The position numbers and the translations under genes were made by a program. A DNA stretch of 64,000 bases from a bacterium 1XD8-76 (lineage in GTDB: Bacteria; Bacillota; Clostridia; Lachnospirales; Lachnospiraceae). The stretch's first letter is position 1. Every line of letters begins with the position of its first letter. Under the pieces are notes generated by a model that had not been told where the DNA came from, searched no databases, and was given only the letters and a program-made list of their open reading frames with translations. Positions 40,083 to 49,489 of the stretch are shown here, piece by piece. The stretch covers positions 1-64,000 of the forward strand of contig RAZE01000006.1 of assembly GCA_003611955.1 (NCBI GenBank). Direction: 5' to 3'.

Positions 40083-41255
40083 TTAGTCATACAGGTTCTG
40101 AGCGATCTCAGGATCATCCATATTATCAGCGGTGAACCACTGACAGCCTGTGTCAACGTCTTCCACGGTTGCGCCTGTTGCCGCGTTGTAAAGCTGCTGA
40201 ATAACTGCTTCACCCATTGCTACGGGAGCCTGTGTGATACAACCTGCGAATGTACCGTCTTTTACAGCCGCTTTGATGACCGCACCGGAGTCAAAGCCAA
40301 CGCCTACAACGTCCTTGCCCAGTTTGCCGATGTTCTCGTTAGCAGTTACCATACCCTCTGCAGAGTGCTGGTTGGAACCGTAGATGCAGATCGTGTCTTC
40401 TTTGTTCAACAGAGTCTGGCAGTCGATAGCGGAAAGTTCGGATGTAACCTGTGCAGGAACCAGAACTTCGATCACTACATCGCCGTCCTCGGAACCTTTG
40501 TTCTCGATCTTGCAGTCGTTGACATACTTGTCGTTACCGATTACGGAAACAGTCTTGCCGTCTGCTGTGATCAGCTCATTCATCTTATCCATGAAGCCAA
40601 GGCCACGGTTGATCAGAGATTCGCCTGTAGCATCCTGGTTCATAACGCCGATTCTTACCTTACCTGTTGCGCCTGTGATCTGATCTTTGATCAGCTTGTA
40701 GGTCTCTTCTGCTGCCATCTCACCTGCCGCATAGTTGTCTGTGGAGCAGTTCGCCCAGATAGCACCTTCGGGAGCGCCCGGTACGCCGGAGTCAAATCCG
40801 ATAATCGGAATATTTGCATCCATTGCCTGCTGGATACCGTCCAGACATGCATTTGTGTCAAGTGCCGCAAGGCCGATCGCTGCGGGCTGTGCATTGATAG
40901 CGTTGTTTAACATCTGTACCTGGTCCGCAATATCAGATTCAGAGTTAGGGCCTACAAAGTTCATCGTTACACCAAGTTCTTTCGCTTTATCCTCGGAACC
41001 TTTCAGTACTGCCTGCCAGAACTGATGCTGGAAGCCTTTGGATACGATTTCAAAATGAAGGTCACCTGCAGGTGCTGCTTCTTCTGCTTCTTCTGCCCCC
41101 CCGTCTTCCTCAGCGGGAGCCTCTTCTTCTGCTGCGGGAGCTTCTTCCTCAGCAGCAGGTGTCTCTGTTGCCGGCTCTGTAGAATTGCCGCAGCCAACCA
41201 AAGTTGCTGCTGTCATTGCTACACAGAGCAGGCTTGCTAAAACTTTCTTTTTCAT
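40083..41255 (-). CDS. Sugar-binding lipoprotein of the fucose-operon ABC transporter
   Basis: A 390-residue type I sugar-binding lipoprotein; lipobox LVGC with Cys22. A spacer rich in Glu/Ala/Pro (about 25-63) precedes the two-lobed domain (LHFEIVSKGFQHQFWQAVLKGSEDKAKELG..., AAIGLAALDTNACLDGIQQA, IGFDSGVPGAPEGAIW, GVGFDSGAVIKAAVKDGTFAGCITQAP). It belongs with the CUT2 permeases and ATPases encoded upstream. It has its own promoter (41332-41359) beyond the shared operon, matching the need for excess binding protein. L-fucose as ligand is inferred from fucI and the kinase in the operon. Confidence 0.9.
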   Translation of the reverse strand: MKKKVLASLLCVAMTAATLVGCGNSTEPATETPAAEEEAPAAEEEAPAEEDGGAEEAEEAAPAGDLHFEIVSKGFQHQFWQAVLKGSEDKAKELGVTMNFVGPNSESDIADQVQMLNNAINAQPAAIGLAALDTNACLDGIQQAMDANIPIIGFDSGVPGAPEGAIWANCSTDNYAAGEMAAEETYKLIKDQITGATGKVRIGVMNQDATGESLINRGLGFMDKMNELITADGKTVSVIGNDKYVNDCKIENKGSEDGDVVIEVLVPAQVTSELSAIDCQTLLNKEDTICIYGSNQHSAEGMVTANENIGKLGKDVVGVGFDSGAVIKAAVKDGTFAGCITQAPVAMGEAVIQQLYNAATGATVEDVDTGCQWFTADNMDDPEIAQNLYD

Positions 41256-41331
41256 TCAGTGTTCCTCCTGTTATTTCTGGCCGGATCGGCCGTGATTTTT
41301 ATTATGTAAAGTTTACCTTCACATCTACTCC

Positions 41332-41359
41332 ATTGTACCTTATTTTTTTTAAGTTGCAA
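41332..41359 (-). promoter_or_regulatory. Internal promoter for the sugar-binding lipoprotein
   Basis: TTGCAA (41359-41354), 16-nt spacer, TACAAT (41337-41332). It lies between the last permease gene and the binding-protein gene. Confidence 0.6.
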
Positions 41360-41395
41360 GTACAATTTATTACTAAAAATGGTTAAAATTTTCCT

Positions 41396-42409
41396 CTACT
41401 GCATTTTTTTGTTCTTCAGAACATCGATATATACAGCGACGATCAGTACAAGCCCCGTGATGATCTGCTGCCAGTTCGCCTGCAGGCCGATAAACGGAAG
41501 TCCCGTCTTCAACATGGACATGATAAATACGCCGAGAAGCGTTCCCGCAACGGAACCCGAACCACCGTTCATGGATGTCCCGCCGATGATCGCGCCGCCG
41601 ATGGCATCCAGCTCAAGTCCCGCGCCGGTTCCCGGTGCGATCGCCTGAAACGTTGCCGCATACGCAATGGCGCCAAGTCCGGCAAAGAAACCGGATATGA
41701 TGTACGCAGACATCTGATATTTGATCACGTTTACGCCGGAAAGTCTGGTCGCTTCCTTATTGGAACCGATCGCGATAATGTAACGTCCTACTTTCGTCTT
41801 ATTCAGCACGACCGACATCAGGATAACCAGAAGCAATACCCATACAAAACCGAGAGGAAGTTTTATCGTACCCAGATCCAGCTTGAAGATACTCCTAAAC
41901 CATCCCTGCTCGCTGCCTGCGGGAGGCCAGTTCTGGGAGAGCCCTCCGGTCGCGATGGAACCAAGACCGCGGCATATCATCATCGTACAAAGCGTTGCGA
42001 TAAACGGAGGCAGTTCCAGGATCGCCACCAGCGCGCCGTTCAATGTTCCGATCACAAGCGCCGCCAGAAGCGTCACCAAAAGTCCTACCGCCACGGGCAT
42101 CCCCTTATGGTTGACCAGAAAGCCGCCGAGCAGTCCGTAACAGATGATACCTGTTCCTATGGATAAATCAACGCCTCCGGTGATCAGACAGAACGTAACG
42201 CCGATCGCCATCAGTGTCGTATAATAGGAGTAATCCATGATACTTAAGATCGTGGAATACTGTCTAAATGCGGGGCTCGCGATACAGAAGAATCCGAATA
42301 AAATGATCAGAACCGCCACCACTACGATTTTCTGGGTACCTATCGCTCTTACGATCGGATTCTCCGTAAAAGCATTCCCCTTTTTCACATTATTTGCCAT
42401 CATTCTCAC
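41396..42409 (-). CDS. Fucose-operon ABC permease A (CUT2)
   Basis: A 337-residue multi-pass permease. Family landmarks are TGGVDLSIGTGIICYGLL, AIGSNKEATRLSGVNVIKYQMSAYIISG (coupling loop) and GGAIIGGTSMNGGSGSVAGTLLGVF. A loop near 170 (GGLSQNWPPAGSEQGWFRSIFKL) is extracytoplasmic and matches a similar loop in the second permease. It starts four nt after ATPase copy 1. Likely partners the permease at 43919 as heterodimer. Confidence 0.9.
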   Translation of the reverse strand: MRMMANNVKKGNAFTENPIVRAIGTQKIVVVAVLIILFGFFCIASPAFRQYSTILSIMDYSYYTTLMAIGVTFCLITGGVDLSIGTGIICYGLLGGFLVNHKGMPVAVGLLVTLLAALVIGTLNGALVAILELPPFIATLCTMMICRGLGSIATGGLSQNWPPAGSEQGWFRSIFKLDLGTIKLPLGFVWVLLLVILMSVVLNKTKVGRYIIAIGSNKEATRLSGVNVIKYQMSAYIISGFFAGLGAIAYAATFQAIAPGTGAGLELDAIGGAIIGGTSMNGGSGSVAGTLLGVFIMSMLKTGLPFIGLQANWQQIITGLVLIVAVYIDVLKNKKMQ

Positions 42410-42413
42410 CCTC

Positions 42414-43907
42414 CTATTTCCTTAACGTTGCCGCATGCATGATATTCTCCTGGGTCGCCTCCGCGATGTCGATCTCGCCTGTCTTCTTCCCTTCGCACAT
42501 CACCACGATGCGGTCACTCATTCTCAGTATTTCCGTCATTTCAGAGGAAATCATGATGATTGATTTTCCTTCTGCCACCAGCTCGTTCATCAGATGATAG
42601 ATCTCGCTCTTCGCTCCTACGTCGATTCCCCTCGTCGGTTCGTCGAAAATCAGGATGTCGCAGTTTCTCGCCAGCCACTTCGCGATAACCACCTTCTGCT
42701 GGTTTCCTCCCGATAAGTTCACCACCAGCTGGTCCACTCCCGGCGTCTTCGTCTTTAAGTCGTCCACGTACTTCTGCGCTACTTCGTTCTCCCGCCTGCT
42801 GTCAATGAAGATCCCCTTCATGTACTCCTCCAGGCACGCCATCGTCGTGTTCTCCGCCACCGTCTTCGCCGTCACGATTCCGAAACGCTTCCTGTCCTCC
42901 GACAGGTAGCCGATCCCGCATTTCACCGCGTCCATCGGCGTCTTTATATCAACCTTCTCCCCGTTTATGTAGATATCTCCGCTCTCCTTCGGATCCGCTC
43001 CGAACAACGCCCTGGCAGTCTCCGTCCGGCCCGCCCCCATCAGGCCGGAGAAGCCCAGGATCTCCCCTTTATGCAGCTCGAAGCTCACATCCTGCACCAT
43101 CTTCCCCGCGTTTAAGTGCTCCACTTTCAGCACCACCGGCGCTCCCGGCTTCACCGTGCTCTGTGTCTTCGGGTCCTCGTAAATAACACGCCCCACCATC
43201 ATGTTGATGATATCGTCCTTCGTGCAGTCCTTCGTGATCAACGTCCCCACATAGCCTCCGTCACGCATGACCGTCACCCTGTCCGTGATGACCTTGATTT
43301 CATCCATCCTGTGGGAGATGTACACAATTCCCATATTCTTCGCCCGCAGATCGCGGATGATCTTGAACAGCTCCTCGATCTCCGCCTCCGTCAGCGCCGC
43401 CGACGGCTCGTCGAACACGATCACCTTCGCGTCGTGGGAGATCGCCTTTGCTATCTCGCACATCTGCTGCTTTCCCACTGTCAGGCGGCTCATCTTCTCC
43501 GTCGGGTCTATCTCTATGTTCAGCATCCCGAAGAGCTTTCTCGCCTCCTCGTTCATCTTCCCGTCGTCTATCAGGCCTCCCTTCATCGGCTCCCTGCCGA
43601 TAAAGATGTTCTGCGCCACTGTCAGATGGCCCATCATATTAAGTTCCTGGTGCACGATCACGATCCCGGCGTCCTGCGCCTCCCTCGGGTTCGTGAACTC
43701 GATCTCTCTCCCCTCGTACGTTATCGTTCCCTCGTCCTTCGAGTAGATCCCCGTCAGCACCTTCATCAATGTCGATTTCCCGGCTCCGTTCTCGCCCATC
43801 AGCGCGTGCACTTCGCCCTTCCTCACCTCCAGGTCCACATGATCCAGCGCATGCACCCCGGGAAAGGACTTATCGATGCCCTTCATCGTCAATATCACTT
43901 CACCCAT
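42414..43907 (-). CDS. Sugar ABC ATPase copy 1 (RbsA/MglA type)
   Basis: A 497-residue double ATPase. Domain 1: Walker A GENGAGKST (about 38-46), signature RLTVGKQQM, Walker B VIVFDEPSAALT. Domain 2: degenerate P-loop GLMGAGRTETARALFG, signature NLSGGNQQKVV, Walker B ILIFDEPTRGID. Unlike the arabinofuranoside operon ATPase, both catalytic Glu residues are kept. Almost the whole gene (42427-43906) is repeated without visible change at 45047-46526. It lies between the two permease genes, 12 nt after one and 4 nt before the other. The start is ATG behind AGGAGG. Confidence 0.93.
   Translation of the reverse strand: MGEVILTMKGIDKSFPGVHALDHVDLEVRKGEVHALMGENGAGKSTLMKVLTGIYSKDEGTITYEGREIEFTNPREAQDAGIVIVHQELNMMGHLTVAQNIFIGREPMKGGLIDDGKMNEEARKLFGMLNIEIDPTEKMSRLTVGKQQMCEIAKAISHDAKVIVFDEPSAALTEAEIEELFKIIRDLRAKNMGIVYISHRMDEIKVITDRVTVMRDGGYVGTLITKDCTKDDIINMMVGRVIYEDPKTQSTVKPGAPVVLKVEHLNAGKMVQDVSFELHKGEILGFSGLMGAGRTETARALFGADPKESGDIYINGEKVDIKTPMDAVKCGIGYLSEDRKRFGIVTAKTVAENTTMACLEEYMKGIFIDSRRENEVAQKYVDDLKTKTPGVDQLVVNLSGGNQQKVVIAKWLARNCDILIFDEPTRGIDVGAKSEIYHLMNELVAEGKSIIMISSEMTEILRMSDRIVVMCEGKKTGEIDIAEATQENIMHAATLRK
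42427..43906. repeat. 1,480-bp direct repeat, copy 1 (ABC ATPase)
   Basis: Identical by eye to 45047-46526 at an offset of 2,620 bp. Identity begins and ends inside the coding ends of the ATPase gene and does not reach the flanking permease genes. Confidence 0.92.
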
Positions 43908-43918
43908 AAGTCCACCTC

Positions 43919-44905
43919 CTAATTCTTTCTTCTTCTGCTGCGGATATCAGCGGTTACAGCGACAAGCACGATGACACCCGTGATCACATACTGCCAGTCT
44001 TTCTGGATACCCATCGCAAGAATACCTTCCTGCAGCAGGGAGATGATCATAACGCCGATAAAGGAACCGCCGATGGAAGCGAGGCCGCCGGACATGGATG
44101 TTCCACCCATCACGCAGCTCGCGATCGCTTCGTTATTGAAAGTATCGCCCAGACCGGGCTGTATTGTCGTGTAGGCACCCACAAAGAAAATTGCCGCGAT
44201 CCCGGCACACATACCGCAGATCACAAATGCCAGCATCTCCCATTTTTTTACATTGACGCCGGAGAGCCTCACCGCCTCCTTGTTGGAACCGAGGCAGAGG
44301 ATATAACGCCCCGCTTTCGTCTTTGTCAGGATCATCGAAAAGATGATCATAGCGATCACCAGGATGATGAGTCCTGTCGGGATCTGCACTCCGCCTTCAG
44401 TCCGGAATTTCACCAGATTACGGTACCAACCGCCCGCTTCCGCCGCCTGGGGCCAACTGATCGTCTGAGTCTTCGTAAATACGGATCCCGCACCTTTCGC
44501 CATCTGCATGGAAGCCATAGATGTGATAAAAGACGGCAGCCCGCAGTATGCCACCAGATAGCCGTTGATCACGCCGTAGATCACACCCACAAGCACGCTC
44601 ACAAGGAGGCACACCGGCAGGGGAACTCCCGATTTCGTCAGAAGATGTCCCGAGATAAGAGCCGCCGCGAACATCACGGGACCGATCGAGAAATCGATGC
44701 CGCCCGTGGCGATAACAAACGTCACGCCGATCGCTAAAAATCCCAGGAAATAGGAATAGTTGAGCGCGCTCAGTATTCTGTTGTAGCTCAGGAATGTGGG
44801 GCTTAAAATGGCGAAAACTATGTACATCAAAAGCAGTACACAGCACAGCACCAATCTGTTAAACCCGATTTTTTTGACTAATGCGTTGTTTTTGATTTTG
44901 TCCAC
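43919..44905 (-). CDS. Fucose-operon ABC permease B (CUT2), GTG start
   Basis: A 328-residue permease, related to but clearly different from permease A. Landmarks are TGGIDFSIGPVMFAAALISG, LGSNKEAVRLSGVNVKKWEMLAFVICG and CVMGGTSMSGGLASIGGSFIG. The start is GTG at 44905, with AGGAGGAGAAGTAAG ahead. Together with ATPase copy 2 upstream it forms one of two ATPase-permease pairs in this operon. Confidence 0.9.
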   Translation of the reverse strand: MDKIKNNALVKKIGFNRLVLCCVLLLMYIVFAILSPTFLSYNRILSALNYSYFLGFLAIGVTFVIATGGIDFSIGPVMFAAALISGHLLTKSGVPLPVCLLVSVLVGVIYGVINGYLVAYCGLPSFITSMASMQMAKGAGSVFTKTQTISWPQAAEAGGWYRNLVKFRTEGGVQIPTGLIILVIAMIIFSMILTKTKAGRYILCLGSNKEAVRLSGVNVKKWEMLAFVICGMCAGIAAIFFVGAYTTIQPGLGDTFNNEAIASCVMGGTSMSGGLASIGGSFIGVMIISLLQEGILAMGIQKDWQYVITGVIVLVAVTADIRSRRRKN

Positions 44906-45033
44906 CTTACTTCTCCTCCTATTTTTAGTTCCGCAGTCTCCCTTCCGATACCCATATACGGCGGAGATATTTTCGGCTGCTTACGCATCCGTAAATACTC
45001 CGGGGTATCGTCCGGCCGTCTGCTGACTTCTAT

Positions 45034-46527
45034 TTATTTTCTCAGTGTTGCCGCATGCATGATATTCTCCTGGGTCGCCTCCGCGATGTCGATCTCGCCT
45101 GTCTTCTTCCCTTCGCACATCACCACGATGCGGTCACTCATTCTCAGTATTTCCGTCATTTCAGAGGAAATCATGATGATTGATTTTCCTTCTGCCACCA
45201 GCTCGTTCATCAGATGATAGATCTCGCTCTTCGCTCCTACGTCGATTCCCCTCGTCGGTTCGTCGAAAATCAGGATGTCGCAGTTTCTCGCCAGCCACTT
45301 CGCGATAACCACCTTCTGCTGGTTTCCTCCCGATAAGTTCACCACCAGCTGGTCCACTCCCGGCGTCTTCGTCTTTAAGTCGTCCACGTACTTCTGCGCT
45401 ACTTCGTTCTCCCGCCTGCTGTCAATGAAGATCCCCTTCATGTACTCCTCCAGGCACGCCATCGTCGTGTTCTCCGCCACCGTCTTCGCCGTCACGATTC
45501 CGAAACGCTTCCTGTCCTCCGACAGGTAGCCGATCCCGCATTTCACCGCGTCCATCGGCGTCTTTATATCAACCTTCTCCCCGTTTATGTAGATATCTCC
45601 GCTCTCCTTCGGATCCGCTCCGAACAACGCCCTGGCAGTCTCCGTCCGGCCCGCCCCCATCAGGCCGGAGAAGCCCAGGATCTCCCCTTTATGCAGCTCG
45701 AAGCTCACATCCTGCACCATCTTCCCCGCGTTTAAGTGCTCCACTTTCAGCACCACCGGCGCTCCCGGCTTCACCGTGCTCTGTGTCTTCGGGTCCTCGT
45801 AAATAACACGCCCCACCATCATGTTGATGATATCGTCCTTCGTGCAGTCCTTCGTGATCAACGTCCCCACATAGCCTCCGTCACGCATGACCGTCACCCT
45901 GTCCGTGATGACCTTGATTTCATCCATCCTGTGGGAGATGTACACAATTCCCATATTCTTCGCCCGCAGATCGCGGATGATCTTGAACAGCTCCTCGATC
46001 TCCGCCTCCGTCAGCGCCGCCGACGGCTCGTCGAACACGATCACCTTCGCGTCGTGGGAGATCGCCTTTGCTATCTCGCACATCTGCTGCTTTCCCACTG
46101 TCAGGCGGCTCATCTTCTCCGTCGGGTCTATCTCTATGTTCAGCATCCCGAAGAGCTTTCTCGCCTCCTCGTTCATCTTCCCGTCGTCTATCAGGCCTCC
46201 CTTCATCGGCTCCCTGCCGATAAAGATGTTCTGCGCCACTGTCAGATGGCCCATCATATTAAGTTCCTGGTGCACGATCACGATCCCGGCGTCCTGCGCC
46301 TCCCTCGGGTTCGTGAACTCGATCTCTCTCCCCTCGTACGTTATCGTTCCCTCGTCCTTCGAGTAGATCCCCGTCAGCACCTTCATCAATGTCGATTTCC
46401 CGGCTCCGTTCTCGCCCATCAGCGCGTGCACTTCGCCCTTCCTCACCTCCAGGTCCACATGATCCAGCGCATGCACCCCGGGAAAGGACTTATCGATGCC
46501 CTTCATCGTCAATATCACTTCACCCAC
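45034..46527 (-). CDS. Sugar ABC ATPase copy 2 (identical to copy 1)
   Basis: Same 497-residue product as copy 1, apparently with no amino acid change, except that the initiator here is GTG (46527) because the copied stretch ends one base before the original ATG. The frame is open 20 codons further upstream, but GTG after AAGGCGGG fits the homologue. The 3' end differs only in the last codons' DNA (TTTTCTCAG against CCTTAA region). Having a second intact copy beside permease B gives each permease its own ATPase gene. A hairpin (46587-46619) separates it from the binding-protein gene upstream. Confidence 0.9.
   Translation of the reverse strand: MGEVILTMKGIDKSFPGVHALDHVDLEVRKGEVHALMGENGAGKSTLMKVLTGIYSKDEGTITYEGREIEFTNPREAQDAGIVIVHQELNMMGHLTVAQNIFIGREPMKGGLIDDGKMNEEARKLFGMLNIEIDPTEKMSRLTVGKQQMCEIAKAISHDAKVIVFDEPSAALTEAEIEELFKIIRDLRAKNMGIVYISHRMDEIKVITDRVTVMRDGGYVGTLITKDCTKDDIINMMVGRVIYEDPKTQSTVKPGAPVVLKVEHLNAGKMVQDVSFELHKGEILGFSGLMGAGRTETARALFGADPKESGDIYINGEKVDIKTPMDAVKCGIGYLSEDRKRFGIVTAKTVAENTTMACLEEYMKGIFIDSRRENEVAQKYVDDLKTKTPGVDQLVVNLSGGNQQKVVIAKWLARNCDILIFDEPTRGIDVGAKSEIYHLMNELVAEGKSIIMISSEMTEILRMSDRIVVMCEGKKTGEIDIAEATQENIMHAATLRK
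45047..46526. repeat. 1,480-bp direct repeat, copy 2 (ABC ATPase)
   Basis: Second copy of 42427-43906. Full-length identity with no visible substitutions, including third codon positions, indicates very recent duplication or ongoing gene conversion. Confidence 0.92.
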
Positions 46528-46586
46528 ACCATCACCCGCCTTACCTTCTTTTTTTCTGCCGTCCCGACACCATCTCAGAGACAACA

Positions 46587-46619
46587 AAAGACAACCGGCA
46601 TAGACCGCCCGTTGTCTTT
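46587..46619 (-). terminator. Intra-operon hairpin upstream of ATPase copy 2
   Basis: Perfect 9-bp arms AAAGACAAC (46587-46595) and GTTGTCTTT (46611-46619). The following sequence on the minus strand (TGTTGTCTCTG) is a weak T-tract, so partial termination or RNA stabilisation of the ABC part is possible. Confidence 0.5.
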
Positions 46620-46676
46620 AAGTATAAAGTGTCTCTTTTTCATTTAAAATAGAATATTCTCCGCAAAAGGGGGAAA

Positions 46677-47687
46677 TTATTCCTCATCTGTCTCCCGGAA
46701 CGGAAACAGCAGTTTCTGGTTTTCCTCCGTGTAGATCGTCTCTCTGGTGATCAGTACGGAACCCGATTCCACTATCTTCGGCACCTCTATGCTTCTAGCC
46801 GCCTGGTACGCCATGGACACGCCCAGATACCCCATATTCAGAGGGCGCTGCACCACAATGGCGTCAAACACGCCGCTCTCAAGGAACTGTATCTCCTCCA
46901 GGGAACTGTCAAATCCCACCATCTTTACTTCGCCGCTAAGCCCCATATCCCGGACCGCCCTCGCCGCCCCGGCGGCAGAATACTCGTTCAGCCCAAAGAT
47001 GACGTTAATGTCGGGATTTTCAGTCAACATCTCTCTGGTCCGCTCATAGGCCTTGTCATAGTTGGAATCACAGAACCGTATATCCGATATCTGTCTCTCG
47101 TACTCGCCCAGAGCGTCCCGGATGCCCTGTTCACGTTCCACCGCCGTGGAAACTCCCTGCACGTGCCCGATGATCCCGATCGCGCTCTCCTCATTCAGGT
47201 AGGGTTTCATATAACTCCCCATCTGGTAGCCCGCCTTCAGATTATCCGTGGCCACCAGACAGCATCCCGCCTCCTCCTCCATGACTGAGTCCAGTATGAC
47301 CAGTTTGATTCCCGCCTCCTCCACCTTCCTCGCGTAGGGCAGAGTCTCCGTATAATTGCTCGGTGCCAGCACGATGGCGTCCGGCCGCATCTCTATCGCC
47401 TCCTCTATCATACTGTTCTGCCGCCTGGTCTCCGTCTCCGAGGAGGGCCCCAAAACCGTCAGCTCCACATTTTTCTCTGACGCCGCCATCTGTGCTCCCT
47501 CTATCACATCGCTCCAGAAGGCGTTGGCACTGTCCAGCCCTTTCGGAATCAGCACGATCCGTACGATCAGCTCATCGCTTCCCTCCCCGCTCTCCCCGTT
47601 TGAATACAAAAACACACTGATCGCCGCCAATATCGTGATACCGATGAGCAGCAGAAGAATGTAATTATGTTTACTTTTTTCTCTCAC
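46677..47687 (-). CDS. Membrane-anchored sugar-binding protein next to sensor kinase (XylFII-like)
   Basis: A 336-residue type I sugar-binding protein held by an N-terminal helix (about 9-28: YILLLLIGITILAAISVFLY) with no lipobox Cys. The two-lobed domain has VRIVLIPKGLDSANAFWSDVIEGAQMAA, ECR-like RPDAIVLAPSNYTETL, IGIIGHVQG, VIFGLNEYSAAGAARAV and VGFDSSLEEIQ. Its ATG overlaps the kinase stop (ATGA). This arrangement matches three-component systems such as XylFII-LytS-YesN of Clostridium beijerinckii, in which an anchored binding protein passes sugar status to the kinase. So its job is probably sensing rather than transport; the ABC transporter has its own binding lipoprotein at 40083. Confidence 0.82.
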   Translation of the reverse strand: MREKSKHNYILLLLIGITILAAISVFLYSNGESGEGSDELIVRIVLIPKGLDSANAFWSDVIEGAQMAASEKNVELTVLGPSSETETRRQNSMIEEAIEMRPDAIVLAPSNYTETLPYARKVEEAGIKLVILDSVMEEEAGCCLVATDNLKAGYQMGSYMKPYLNEESAIGIIGHVQGVSTAVEREQGIRDALGEYERQISDIRFCDSNYDKAYERTREMLTENPDINVIFGLNEYSAAGAARAVRDMGLSGEVKMVGFDSSLEEIQFLESGVFDAIVVQRPLNMGYLGVSMAYQAARSIEVPKIVESGSVLITRETIYTEENQKLLFPFRETDEE

Positions 47688-49486
47688 CGGAATCCTCCCT
47701 CTGCGTCTGCCTCCGCGCTCCGCCTCTCCCTGTACGGATCGGGCAGCGGCAGATGGATGCTCACCGTGGTGCCCTCTCCCTCCGCGCTCTCAAACGACAG
47801 GCCGTACTCACCGCCGTAGTGCAGCCGGATCCTGCGGTGCACGTTGAGCACTCCCACGCCGTTTCTTCTCGTATCCGTCTCCCTCTCGTCAAACACATGG
47901 GCGAGCTGCGTCTTTGTCATCCCCACGCCGTTGTCGATGATCCGCAAGACCACCTGATCCTCCCAAAAACCACCCTCTATCCGGACCAGGCCCTTCCCCT
48001 CCTTATATTTAATGCCGTGGTAGATGGCGTTCTCCACAAGGGGCTGCACGATCAGCTTCACGACCTCCATCTGCAGGATCGCGGACTCCACATCCATCTC
48101 GTATTCCAGCTTGTCCACATACCGCATCTTCTGGATGATCAGATAGCTCCTGGTGTACTCGATCTCCTCCTCCAGCGTGACCATCTCGTTTCTGTTGCTG
48201 ATACTTTTGCGCAGAAGTTTCGCCAGTGCGGACGTCATCAGCACCACATTTTTCCGGTCACCCGCTTCCGCCATCCAGATGATAGAGTCCAATGTATTGT
48301 AAAGAAAATGCGGATTGATCTGCGCCTGCAGAGCATTCAGTTCACTCTTTCGCTTCTCCCGCTGCTCCGCGGTATTCTGCTCCACCAGCTCACGGATCTT
48401 CAGTATCATATTCCGGAAAGAACGAAACAGATCGGAGATCTCGTCCCCCGTGTCCGGTTCCTCCACCTCCACGTCAAAATTTCCGTTCTCCACGACTTTC
48501 ATGGTCCCCCGCAGCCTGCGGAGCGGCATCGTGATCATATCCGTCAGAAAGATGGACAACGTCAGCGCCACACCCACCAGCACGATGGCCATCAGATAAA
48601 ACAGGTTCCGAAGACGGTCCGTCCTGGACATCATCTCGTCCAGATAGGTGACGCCCACCATCGTCCAGCCTGTCACCTCCGACCGGGATACCGTGTAGAG
48701 CTTCTGCCCGTCCTCCGAGAAGACAACCCCCCCATTCTCCTTATCCGCCGTAAACTCCTCCTCCCAGAGTCCGCTGTAGATCAGCCTCTGCCTGGGATGA
48801 TAGATCAGGTTTCCCTCCTCATCCATAATGAATACGTAGCCCTTCGTCCCCAGATTTGTCTTCTCGCACAGCCTGCTGATGGAACCAAAATTCAGGTCAA
48901 CAAAAAGAACGGCCTCCACATCCGCCCCGCCGCCCGGGATCTCCCTGCTCAGCGTCACCACCCAGGGAAATTCATTGTTGACGATATTCTGGACATGGGA
49001 GGAGGTGATGACCTCCTCCCCCAAAAGCGCTCTTGTGTACCACTCCGTCTCCTCATATCCCGCGTACGGATTGAGCAGAGTGGAGGTATCATTGATAAGA
49101 TAACGTCCGCTGTCACTGATAATACCGATATTACATATATCGTTTCCCGTGTCGGAGAGCGTCTGAAACAGCTCAGCCGCCCGCCTGCCATGCTCCTCCC
49201 TCGTCCCCTCGTTCTCCGTCTCCGAAAACAGATAGCTTCTCACATCGGAATTTTCCGCCACAACCCGGGCGATACTCTCCATATTGGTGATGTAGGAGTC
49301 GATGCTCTCATTCATCATCTCGATCAGCTGCGACGTGTATTCGATCGCCGTATTGCGCACGGCGGTTCTGCTCTGGTTGATGGAGATCACCATAAAACTG
49401 ATCACAGCCGCCGCCACGATGAACAGAAGGGATATATTGATCTTCCCCTGCAGGCTTTTTGCATAAGTGCCGCTTTGTCTTGCCAT
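47684..49486 (-). CDS. YesM/LytS-type sensor histidine kinase (fucose operon)
   Basis: A 600-residue kinase with membrane helices at about 16-38 and 290-315. The extracellular region is a Cache-like domain (DICNIGIISDSGRYLINDTS..., VLFVDLNFGSISRLCEKTN, GYVFIMDEEGNLIYHPRQ). HAMP follows, then phospho-acceptor His in QINPHFLYNTLDSIIWMAE (about residue 410), and an HATPase domain with DNGVGM and NGVGVLNVHRRIRLHYG. It starts 3 nt after the regulator stop. Works with the regulator at 49490 and probably the anchored binding protein at 46677. Confidence 0.9.
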   Translation of the reverse strand: MARQSGTYAKSLQGKINISLLFIVAAAVISFMVISINQSRTAVRNTAIEYTSQLIEMMNESIDSYITNMESIARVVAENSDVRSYLFSETENEGTREEHGRRAAELFQTLSDTGNDICNIGIISDSGRYLINDTSTLLNPYAGYEETEWYTRALLGEEVITSSHVQNIVNNEFPWVVTLSREIPGGGADVEAVLFVDLNFGSISRLCEKTNLGTKGYVFIMDEEGNLIYHPRQRLIYSGLWEEEFTADKENGGVVFSEDGQKLYTVSRSEVTGWTMVGVTYLDEMMSRTDRLRNLFYLMAIVLVGVALTLSIFLTDMITMPLRRLRGTMKVVENGNFDVEVEEPDTGDEISDLFRSFRNMILKIRELVEQNTAEQREKRKSELNALQAQINPHFLYNTLDSIIWMAEAGDRKNVVLMTSALAKLLRKSISNRNEMVTLEEEIEYTRSYLIIQKMRYVDKLEYEMDVESAILQMEVVKLIVQPLVENAIYHGIKYKEGKGLVRIEGGFWEDQVVLRIIDNGVGMTKTQLAHVFDERETDTRRNGVGVLNVHRRIRLHYGGEYGLSFESAEGEGTTVSIHLPLPDPYRERRSAEADAEGGFR

Positions 49487-49489
49487 ACT

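Noticed and set aside
42427..46526. The identical ATPase copies as an insertion sequence
   Set aside because: No transposase, no terminal inverted repeats, and the identity ends inside the coding region.
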